From contig CAJUTL010000011.1 of NCBI GenBank assembly GCA_910589395.1, positions 15,651 through 79,650 of the forward strand: a stretch of DNA of 64,000 bases, read 5' to 3'. This document shows, piece after piece, positions 50,062-57,144 of this stretch. This DNA comes from an uncultured Oscillospiraceae bacterium. GTDB taxonomy: Bacteria > Bacillota_A > Clostridia > Oscillospirales > Acutalibacteraceae. The position numbers were made by a program, and so were the translations under genes. The notes beneath the pieces were generated by a model. It worked only from the letters and a program-made list of their open reading frames with translations. It had not been told where the DNA came from and ran no database searches. Each line of letters opens with the position of its first letter. Positions within the stretch are counted from its first letter, which is position 1.

Positions 50062-50382
50062 TTATTTTTCGTTAAAAATAATATCGGAACCAACGGCCTG
50101 TTCTACAGATTTCTTTACCATGCGGATCCCCATGCCGGTATTTCCCCGCACACCGGGGATCGGGATCACGGCGGGCAGGGGAGCTTCCCGATAACGCTCC
50201 AGCTCCGGCTCCAGCTCTTTCGCGAGAGCCTCTGTGATATAAATGACGGCATAGTCCCGTTCTGCCAGGCTCCGCAGGGTGCGGGCGCCTGTTTCACTGT
50301 CGGAAACAGGGAAAATATCCAGCCCCAACGAGGCAAAGCCGTAAATGCTGTCCCGGTCTCCCAATACTGCTATCCTATACAT
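50062..50382 (-). CDS. ntpF: V/A-type ATPase subunit F
   Basis: A 106-residue small central-stalk subunit (MYRIAVLGDRDSIYGFASLGLDIFPV, DYAVIYITEALAKEL, PAVIPIPG). Its start overlaps the end of ntpC by 8 bp. It binds subunit D and tunes ATPase activity. Confidence 0.95.
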   Translation of the reverse strand: MYRIAVLGDRDSIYGFASLGLDIFPVSDSETGARTLRSLAERDYAVIYITEALAKELEPELERYREAPLPAVIPIPGVRGNTGMGIRMVKKSVEQAVGSDIIFNEK

Positions 50383-51340
50383 AGGTGTCTCTCATCCTCT
50401 CCCGGATCATGCCCTCGTCCAGCCCGTTGAGCTTGCCGGAAAGAATGATCCGCACGCTGCCGATCTCGCTTCGTCTGGCAAGAACATAGGCGAACAGGGG
50501 GCCTACTGTAAAGGGGTTCGATATTTGCTCCCGGATCAAGGCCATGACCCGGTCATCACACCACTTCTCAAAAGCGGAATAAGATTCCTTCATCCGTTCC
50601 GCCGCTTCGCTGTAGGGCGTAGCCGCAAGATAAGAGAAAATGTCCTCCGGGTTTTTGCAGGCCGCCGCTGCCAGCTCGTTCAGGTCCAGAGTGGAGCAGG
50701 GGGCCAGGGCGGAATCCAGAAACGCCCTGTTTTTTTTAGTCTTACAGGCGCGCATTGCCGTTTTGATATCGGAAACCGCCACCAACAGCTCGGCGTACTG
50801 CTCCAAAACCTCATGGCCGGCGGCCTTGCCCTTTTCCCGCACGTCTATCAGGCAGGCCCGGTCCAGAATAACATCGCAAAGCTGACCGTCCTCTGTATGC
50901 AGCAGGGTGTGGTAGGCCTGATCGGCCGCTTCCGCCATGGCAGAGGGGAGCGGGGAAAAATCGTTCTCCTTCACGCAGCGGAGCATGATCTCCGGCTCTA
51001 TGGCGCCGCCGGGTAAAAATACATCGGCCGGTTCCGTATTGGTGACAACGCATTTGATAGCGGCCTTCAAATTATTGTAGTCGATGGGAACAAGCAGTGG
51101 GCTGAAGGGGGAGAGATCTTCGGTAAGCTCCCGAATAAAGGCCCAGGTTTTTTCTTCCTCAGCCGCCAGCAAAGCTTCCGCGGATTCCTCCGTGCCGGAA
51201 CCCCAGCCCTTATCGTGGAGAACGCGAAGACACTCCTCATAGGTTTTACAGGAAAGCAGCTGGTCTATGTCCTGACGGCTCAGCAGGGAAAGCTCCTTGG
51301 AGCGTACCCTGGCCACCGCATAGATATAATCATTGCTCAT
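50375..51340 (-). CDS. ntpC: V/A-type ATPase subunit C
   Basis: A 321-residue V-type subunit C (d-like) that links the central shaft to the c ring. Start SNDYIYAVARVRSKELSLLSRQDIDQLL, core VPIDYNNLKAAIKC, and the closing FAYVLARRSEIGSVRIILSGKLNGL motif followed by IRERMRDTYV. It overlaps ntpF. The gap to subunit E is 71 bp. Confidence 0.95.
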   Translation of the reverse strand: MSNDYIYAVARVRSKELSLLSRQDIDQLLSCKTYEECLRVLHDKGWGSGTEESAEALLAAEEEKTWAFIRELTEDLSPFSPLLVPIDYNNLKAAIKCVVTNTEPADVFLPGGAIEPEIMLRCVKENDFSPLPSAMAEAADQAYHTLLHTEDGQLCDVILDRACLIDVREKGKAAGHEVLEQYAELLVAVSDIKTAMRACKTKKNRAFLDSALAPCSTLDLNELAAAACKNPEDIFSYLAATPYSEAAERMKESYSAFEKWCDDRVMALIREQISNPFTVGPLFAYVLARRSEIGSVRIILSGKLNGLDEGMIRERMRDTYV

Positions 51341-51411
51341 GATTATGGCTTACTTCCTTTCTCTTGGTTTGAATAGAGGGGCGAAACCACCGATCCGCCC
51401 TTCTGGCTAAG

Positions 51412-52008
51412 TTAGCGGGCAGCGGGGAAAAGGATTTTCCTGGCAATGTCTCGCAGCTCACCGTCCGCTTCTTCAAAGATAGCCCGGAAGGTACAGTTGA
51501 TGTCAATTCCGCCGTATACAAGAAGAAAGCCGTTTTCGATATCGCAGGGTGTCTTGGAAATGGTGATCTCCGCCTGAGGGACAGCCTGTTTCAGCTGTGT
51601 CTCAAAGCCTTCCGGCAAACGCTCCAGATCCCGCCGGTTCAGGCGCATTTCTCCCTTGCCTTCTCCGGCGAAGCGGGCGGCAAGCCGCAGCAGCATGGCA
51701 AAATACTCGTTGTCCGGAGAAGCCTCCAGAGAGGTCCTGGTATTGTCGATCGTATCGCGGATCATTTGCTGCTTAAAAGCAAGCATGGCGTTGCGGCGTG
51801 CGAGCTCGGCGGCGGAAGCGGCCCTCTCCCGTATATCCTGGGCTTTTTTCTCACCGTTTTCCAGAATATCCTGAGTCTTTTTGTCGGCTTCTTCCTTGGC
51901 GAAGGCCAGAATGGCGCCGGCCTTCTCCTTGGCGGAGGCCAGCAGTTCGTCTGCCTCCTGCCGGGCATCATTGTTGATTTGACTGAGTATGGTTTCCAGT
52001 CCGGTCAT
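51412..52008 (-). CDS. ntpE: V/A-type ATPase subunit E
   Basis: A 198-residue peripheral-stalk subunit: a long N-terminal helix rich in Ala/Glu/Lys (residues ~1-85), then a globular C-terminal domain (GFLLVYGGIDINCTFRAIFEEADGELRDIARKILF). It pairs with subunit G/H. The position in the operon, between the c-ring gene and ntpC, is the usual one. Confidence 0.92.
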   Translation of the reverse strand: MTGLETILSQINNDARQEADELLASAKEKAGAILAFAKEEADKKTQDILENGEKKAQDIRERAASAAELARRNAMLAFKQQMIRDTIDNTRTSLEASPDNEYFAMLLRLAARFAGEGKGEMRLNRRDLERLPEGFETQLKQAVPQAEITISKTPCDIENGFLLVYGGIDINCTFRAIFEEADGELRDIARKILFPAAR

Positions 52009-52062
52009 GGTATTGCTCCTTCCTCATGTTCTCCGCAATGGCTTGCGGGCAGACAGGGCTTT

Positions 52063-52557
52063 TTACAGAGCCAGACCGCTGATGCCGAAAATAGCGAGGA
52101 TAGAGATCAGCAGCGCGAACACGGCGTAGGTCTCGACCATGGCGGGGAAGATCATAGCCTTACCGAACTGATCAGGCTTTTTGGCGACCAGAGCAATACT
52201 GGAAACAGAAGCCTTTGCCTGCTGCAGGGCGGAAACCCAGCCCACAATGGCCATGGGCAGGCAGGCGGCCAGATACAGCAGCCCCTTGATCAGGCTGATC
52301 TCGGAAGAGCCGCCCATAATACCGATCTGGGTCAGAGTGACAAAGCCGATCAGCAGTCCGTAAATACCCTGGGTGCCGGGCAGAAGCTGCAAAATCAGCA
52401 CCTTGCCGAATTTGCTGGGATCGTCGGTCACAACGCCCGCGGCGGCCCGGCCGGTCATGCTCACGCCGATGGCGGAGCCGATGCCGCCCATGAAGGTGGC
52501 AAGAATAGCGCCCGTCAGGGCAAAAACGATACCCATAGTGTTCCAATCGAATTTCAT
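52063..52557 (-). CDS. ntpK: V/A-type ATPase subunit K (c-ring proteolipid), Na+-type
   Basis: A 164-residue proteolipid with four helices in two hairpins. The ion carboxylate is Glu142 (PAMVETYAVF). The other Na+ ligands known from Enterococcus hirae NtpK are matched: a Leu at 59, Thr62 and Gln63 in LLPGTQGIYG, and a Gln in ALQQAKAS (112/113). From this I infer Na+ coupling rather than H+. There is one carboxylate per four-helix subunit, as in E. hirae. Its ATG adjoins the ntpI stop directly. Confidence 0.95.
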   Translation of the reverse strand: MKFDWNTMGIVFALTGAILATFMGGIGSAIGVSMTGRAAAGVVTDDPSKFGKVLILQLLPGTQGIYGLLIGFVTLTQIGIMGGSSEISLIKGLLYLAACLPMAIVGWVSALQQAKASVSSIALVAKKPDQFGKAMIFPAMVETYAVFALLISILAIFGISGLAL

Positions 52558-54573
52558 TTACTTTTCCTCCGTAATTTTGAAATGTTTTGTATTTGCGGTA
52601 AACGGCGCAAATTTGCGCCCGTTTCCTTCATAAAATTTGCCGAAGAACTCCACGTACTGCAGCCGGTTGGTATGGACATACGCGCCCAGCAGATTGATGG
52701 CCAGGTTCAGCACATGGCCTATTACAAATACGATGATAAAGAAGATCGCGCCAAACACGCCGCCGCCCATCATGCTGCCCAGCTGGTTAAATACCGTGGC
52801 GATCACTCCGGTGGCAAGCCCCAGAGCCAGCAAACGGGAATAGGAAAGAATGTCGCTGAGATAGCTGGAAACGCCGTAGAGCCCATACAGCCCTTTCAGA
52901 AAGCGCTTGCCGATGCTTTTGGACTCCCTTCCGGCTGTGAGAACGATGCCCACAGCGCCAACGCCGGCAAAAACCGCAGCCAGGGTACTGACAAAGGGGG
53001 GCATGGCAAGGCTCAATCCCGCCATATCCTGGAACATCTCCGTGGACACCAGCAGCAGGATCAGGCCGCCTACCAGGAAATACCAGAACACCACATCGTA
53101 TAGCGCGTCCGCGAATTTTTTGCGTCTTGCCAGCTGATAGAACTGTACGCCAAGCCCGGTAAACAGGTGAATGACGCCCAGCAGGAAAGAGAACATCAAC
53201 AGCCGCATGGGGTCGTCCAGCGGCGCGAACCACAGGGGCGGGATCGTAAAATCAGAATGAAAAAACGTTTTGGCGATCACGGGAACAGCGTCTCCGAAAT
53301 ATCCGCCGAACATCACGCCCCAAAAGGTGGTGGAAATGCCGCAGTAGAAAAACATCTTCAGCGATTTTCTCAGCCCCGGTTCAATATTTCTGAATTTCCA
53401 AAGCACAAACCCGCAGCCCAGCACCATCAAAAGGCCGTAAGCCGCATCGGAAAGCATCATGCCAAACAACACATAATAGAAAAGCGACATGATAAAGGAA
53501 GGGTCGCATTCATGCTTCCCCGGCAGGCTGTATCCCTCTACCACGCCCTCCACGGGAGCAGCGAGAAAATTATTTTTCAGCTTTACCGGCACGTTTTCGT
53601 CCTCATCGGGGGTCTCCAGCTCCACGCAGGCCTGGAATTTGCTTTCCAGCTCCTGCTCCAGCGCGGACGCGTCCTCGGCGGGAATATAGCCTGTTACCTG
53701 GAACACATGGGGGCTTTGCCACAGCTCTCCCAGAACCCGGTATTTTTCGGCGCGCATCGTATAATAATCCGTGGTAAACAGCATTGCCTGCCGCTTGTCC
53801 GAAAAAGAAACGATCTCTTCCTTTGCCGCGTCAATTTCTGTCTGCGCCGTGTGGATCCTTTCCTGCAAGTCCTTTACCCGCTGGGCGGGAGGAAGCTTGG
53901 AGGGGGCGGCGGGGTAGGTAAAGCCCATCGCCCGTAAAGCCGCCTCCACCTGCATGCCGTATTTTCCGTGGCAAACCAGAAAAACACAGGTCTGCTGGGG
54001 CTGGCTGCTGACGATCTCAGCCTCCAGGGCGGAAACCTCCGGCAGGGCCTTGGCCAGCCGCGCCTTCAGTTCCTCTTCCGTCAACTCCTCCGGAAAGGAG
54101 CCGATAAAGACGCTGGAGGAATTGGTGCTGATGGTACGCATGGAAATATCCAGGTTCAGCCAGGGCTCTAAAGCGTCTATCTGTGCGCTGAGACGCAGGA
54201 TCTCCGCCTCGCTGTCGGTGATCTTTTTACTGAGAGCCGTAATACGGGACGCAATTTTCGTGATGGCGGGAGCCTCCTGCGCGGTAGCGTCATAGTCCGC
54301 TACGGAAATGGGCGTTCGGCCGTTCAGCATGGAAAGAAATCCCTTCTCTGGCGGAGAAAAGCTATCCAGAATTGCCACGGCGCCGGTCAGAAGCTGAATG
54401 TTTTTTTCAAAGGTGAGCCGGGCGGAATCGGTATCGGTTTTTGAGAAGTATTCTTCGGCCTGCTCCGGCGTGTTCAGTTCCAGTACACCCCGGCGTTGAA
54501 GCAGCTCCAAAAGCTTCTTGCGGCTTTTTTTCAACGCGTAAATATTGATGCGCTTCATTTCAAGTACCGCCAT
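52558..54573 (-). CDS. ntpI: V/A-type ATPase subunit I (a-like stator)
   Basis: A 671-residue subunit: a cytoplasmic N-terminal half with coiled coils (about 1-340) and a membrane half of about eight helices. The usual landmarks are GMMLSDAAYGLLMVLGCG, FWGVMFGGYFGD, LFTGLGVQFYQL and SYLSDILSYSRLLALGLATGVIA, where the essential stator Arg lies. It forms the ion half-channels against the c ring. It lies between the G/H-like gene (5 bp gap) and ntpK (0 bp gap). Confidence 0.96.
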   Translation of the reverse strand: MAVLEMKRINIYALKKSRKKLLELLQRRGVLELNTPEQAEEYFSKTDTDSARLTFEKNIQLLTGAVAILDSFSPPEKGFLSMLNGRTPISVADYDATAQEAPAITKIASRITALSKKITDSEAEILRLSAQIDALEPWLNLDISMRTISTNSSSVFIGSFPEELTEEELKARLAKALPEVSALEAEIVSSQPQQTCVFLVCHGKYGMQVEAALRAMGFTYPAAPSKLPPAQRVKDLQERIHTAQTEIDAAKEEIVSFSDKRQAMLFTTDYYTMRAEKYRVLGELWQSPHVFQVTGYIPAEDASALEQELESKFQACVELETPDEDENVPVKLKNNFLAAPVEGVVEGYSLPGKHECDPSFIMSLFYYVLFGMMLSDAAYGLLMVLGCGFVLWKFRNIEPGLRKSLKMFFYCGISTTFWGVMFGGYFGDAVPVIAKTFFHSDFTIPPLWFAPLDDPMRLLMFSFLLGVIHLFTGLGVQFYQLARRKKFADALYDVVFWYFLVGGLILLLVSTEMFQDMAGLSLAMPPFVSTLAAVFAGVGAVGIVLTAGRESKSIGKRFLKGLYGLYGVSSYLSDILSYSRLLALGLATGVIATVFNQLGSMMGGGVFGAIFFIIVFVIGHVLNLAINLLGAYVHTNRLQYVEFFGKFYEGNGRKFAPFTANTKHFKITEEK

Positions 54574-54578
54574 ATGAG

Positions 54579-54905
54579 CTACCTCCTTTCAGACTGACCC
54601 AGTACGATTTTTTTGATCTCCTCTTCTACCCGGAGCAGAGAAGCAGCGGCGGTTTCTTTCAAGCGCGCCTGTTCTTCCTCTGTCTCTTTGGCAGAACGCG
54701 CTTTTTGCTTTTCCGCGTCGGCACGGGCTACGCCGCAGAGCACATCGGCTCTTTTTTTGGCTTCCTTCTCCGCGTCAGCGATCAGCTTCTTTCCCTGTGC
54801 CTGAGCGTCCGCCAAAAGCCGTTCACTTTCCTCTTTGGCATGCGCTACCGTCTGATGAGCTGATTTTTCCGCCTCATTGACGGCTTGCATGGTTTCTTTT
54901 GCCAA
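54579..54905 (-). CDS. ntpG: V/A-type ATPase subunit G/H (peripheral stalk coiled coil)
   Basis: A 108-residue, almost wholly helical protein (KEESERLLADAQAQGKKLIADAEKEAKKRADVL...), the G/H-type peripheral-stalk partner of subunit E. GGAGGTGAAAGG lies just before the ATG. First gene of the nine-gene ATPase operon (G/H-I-K-E-C-F-A-B-D), which is the usual bacterial order. Confidence 0.88.
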   Translation of the reverse strand: MAKETMQAVNEAEKSAHQTVAHAKEESERLLADAQAQGKKLIADAEKEAKKRADVLCGVARADAEKQKARSAKETEEEQARLKETAAASLLRVEEEIKKIVLGQSERR

Positions 54906-55022
54906 ATTCCTTTCACCTCCAGTCTTACCTGTATGATCCGCTGAAAGAACGAAAAACAGGGAATAGGGGCCTGTGTTTCAGGAAAGCGGAGAGACCGCCT
55001 TCTCATTCAGGTATAATGAATT

Positions 55023-55051
55023 ATTATATCCCTTTTGGAAAGGAATGTCAA
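55023..55051 (-). promoter_or_regulatory. V/A-ATPase operon promoter
   Basis: Exact consensus on the minus strand: TTGACA (55051-55046), 17-bp spacer, TATAAT (55028-55023), with a ~110-nt leader. Confidence 0.92.
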
Positions 55052-55126
55052 AAGGGAAACCCCTTTTTTTGGTATTTTTCAGACAGTGTCGTTTCTTTGT
55101 CTTTTTCTGTATTTTTCTACAGAAAA

Positions 55127-55158
55127 AAGGGGCGGTAAAAACCGCCCCTTAAAAGTCA
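55127..55158 (-). terminator. Terminator of the PrsA-like gene
   Basis: Stem AAGGGGCGG / CCGCCCCTT followed by a T run on the minus strand. Confidence 0.85.
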
Positions 55159-55163
55159 GGTGA

Positions 55164-56306
55164 TCAGGAATCAGAACCAGTGCTGGAAGCACTGCTTTCC
55201 ACGGAAGAATTTTCATCAGAAGCTTCACTGGAAGAAGCGCTGGAGGTTCCGTTCTTATTGTTATCGTTTATCATAGAGCTGAGCTTGACGCTCTTGAGAG
55301 CAGCCTCATTGATCTCAATGCCCTCGGTGGACTTACCCTGCTCCAAAACATATTCGGAGAATTCTTTCCCCTTCATACTGGAGATCAGGCTGTTTCTGCC
55401 GCTCTCCTCAGCGATCATATCGGAAAAGCCATCGGCAATGGGAAGACGGAAAATTACCAAGTAAGAGGAAGAAGTCTCTACAAAAACGGCCTCGTTATCC
55501 TTTACACTTTCTATGCCGGTACGGATCGATTCGTTCAAATTGGTGATCTGGGTGGGGGAGGGAGCGGAATAGGTGGTTTTGTCGGCGCCGCCCAACTCTT
55601 TCTCAGCGTAATCCGTGGCAGCCTCTTCCAGCGTCATATCGCCTTTATTGATATCTCTTACATAGGCTTCCAGCTTGGTTTTGAGCGCGGTTTTTTCCTC
55701 ATCGGTCAGATCCTGGGAATTCCCGTCGTCGTCCGTGGTAGAAAGGGAAGCGGAGAAATACTGGTAATTGTAATAATTCTCCGTCACATAAGCCTTCAGG
55801 TCATCATCGGAAAGCTCCAGCTCGCCGTCCTTGCCGTACATGGCGTACATAAGCTTTTCCTGCCGGGTGTTGTACAGGGTAAAAGCGGTGCGGAAAGATT
55901 CTTTCGCAATGCCCATTCCCTCAAAGCCGGTCTTATAATAGGACCAGAAGCTGTCTGTATTGCTGTCGATAGAGGCGATGTCGTCCTCCGTAAGCTCCAG
56001 ACCCAGCTCGTCAAATTTTTCGTTGACGAAGTAGAAGGATCTCAAATAGCTTTCCGCCCGTTCTCTGATCCAGGTTTCCGCGTCCTTTTCCTCGATAGTG
56101 GCCTTCACTACCTCATCGCCGGAGGGCACCTTCGCCATGGCCTCGGAATAAGCGCTGTTCAAATAGTAGATATAGCTGCCAATGGGAAGAGTGGTGTCGC
56201 CTTTCTTGGCTGCCCAGGTCTTATTTTCGTCATAGCACCCTGCAAGGCTCAGGCACAGAGCCGCGGCCAAAAGGGCGGCAAATGCTTTTTTCAAAGTGTT
56301 TCTCAT
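55164..56306 (-). CDS. PrsA/SurA-like lipoprotein (380 aa)
   Basis: A lipoprotein likely to help fold exported proteins. The signal peptide is MRNTLKKAFAALLAAALCLSLAGC with the lipidated Cys at residue 24. A helical SurA-N-like region follows (~30-180). Residues ~180-330 look like a divergent parvulin domain: LTDEEKTALKTKLEAYVRDINKGDMTLEEAATDYAEKELGG... and NEAVFVETSSSYLVIFRLPI correspond to the parvulin helix and closing strands, but the usual catalytic residues are not obvious. The C-terminus is a Ser-rich disordered tail (last ~35 residues). It is a single gene. Confidence 0.8.
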   Translation of the reverse strand: MRNTLKKAFAALLAAALCLSLAGCYDENKTWAAKKGDTTLPIGSYIYYLNSAYSEAMAKVPSGDEVVKATIEEKDAETWIRERAESYLRSFYFVNEKFDELGLELTEDDIASIDSNTDSFWSYYKTGFEGMGIAKESFRTAFTLYNTRQEKLMYAMYGKDGELELSDDDLKAYVTENYYNYQYFSASLSTTDDDGNSQDLTDEEKTALKTKLEAYVRDINKGDMTLEEAATDYAEKELGGADKTTYSAPSPTQITNLNESIRTGIESVKDNEAVFVETSSSYLVIFRLPIADGFSDMIAEESGRNSLISSMKGKEFSEYVLEQGKSTEGIEINEAALKSVKLSSMINDNNKNGTSSASSSEASDENSSVESSASSTGSDS

Positions 56307-56440
56307 AAAATATCATGCCTTTCAAAAATGTGGAATTTGCAGCAAGCTGCACAGAACGAGAAATATTATATCGCATTTTCCCGAATTTGTCTACAGCAAA
56401 TAAGGGAAAAAGTTTTAGAAGAAATTTCAGGGTTACAGAT

Positions 56441-56690
56441 ATTTAGATGCTGGGTGCTGGATGGTGGAGGCGCTGCTTCGCAGCGCAATCAAAAAAAGGG
56501 CAAATATCATGGGCAATGAGGAATGAGCAATTAGCAATGAAGGGCAAGGCAGGAGCGGGTAAATTATAGTTTAGCACTTACCCTTGGCTCCCCTGAAAGG
56601 GAGCAGTCACGGCAAAGCCGTGACTGAGGGGTTCTAGTTTAGGGGAGGCAAGAGCTTCCTGCTGTTTATCAGTAAGGCTTCAATTTACCG
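56441..56690. repeat. Composite intergenic repeat island 7
   Basis: No gene is seen in 56307-56684. In order: GATGCTGGGTGCTGG...GCGCTGCTTCGCAGCGCAAT module (56456-56499; the inverted counterpart is at 5680-5742); AATGAGCAATTAGCAATGAA microrepeats (56513-56540); boundary TAAATTATAGTTTA (56560-56573); a different core with two hairpins, GGCTCCCCT/AGGGAGC and CAGTCACGGC/GCCGTGACTG (56586-56625); and boundary remnants TCTAGTTTAG and TTCAATTTACC (56632-56688). The last overlaps the 3' end of the SRPBCC gene. Confidence 0.82.
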
Positions 56691-57083
56691 CTCTAACGCT
56701 TTCTTTAAGTCGCTGACAAATTGCATCTGCTGCTTCTTCAAAAATGCTTTTACAAACGGCTTCATGATCAGCTTTTTGGCGGTGACACATTCCGTGAAGT
56801 CAATTTGAGTTTCCTTTCCTTTGGAAGTGAAAGTACCGATCCAATGCCCATTCATATTGCTGTTTTCCATATCAAACTCCCATCGTTTATATGGTTCCAC
56901 AGCGGTAATGGTAAACTTGGTGGGATATCCTTCCTTTGTGTACTCAATAAATTGATCCTGATTTATGACCTCGGTTTTACTGATATCGCTGCGCCATGTG
57001 CTATAGGCATCGACAGCCAGAACAGTTTCCCAAACCTTGTGAATATCGCTGCTGATCATTTCTTTTATATTTGAAATTGCCAT
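56685..57083 (-). CDS. SRPBCC (START-like) family protein
   Basis: A 132-residue helix-grip protein of the SRPBCC/polyketide-cyclase group. Start AISNIKEMISSDIHKVWETVLAVDAYSTWRSDI, central strands PTKFTITAVEPYKRWEFDMEN and ending helix FLKKQQMQFVSDLKKALER. Such proteins bind a hydrophobic ligand; none can be named. The ATG at 57083 has AAAGGAAA upstream. The last few codons run into a repeat-island boundary, so the native C-terminus may have been altered. It starts 61 bp downstream of the mfd stop. Confidence 0.8.
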   Translation of the reverse strand: MAISNIKEMISSDIHKVWETVLAVDAYSTWRSDISKTEVINQDQFIEYTKEGYPTKFTITAVEPYKRWEFDMENSNMNGHWIGTFTSKGKETQIDFTECVTAKKLIMKPFVKAFLKKQQMQFVSDLKKALER

Positions 57084-57144
57084 TTTTATTTTCCTTTCAA
57101 ATTCCAATTCAGCGGACGCGGTCCTTCTTCTAAACAACTAACAA

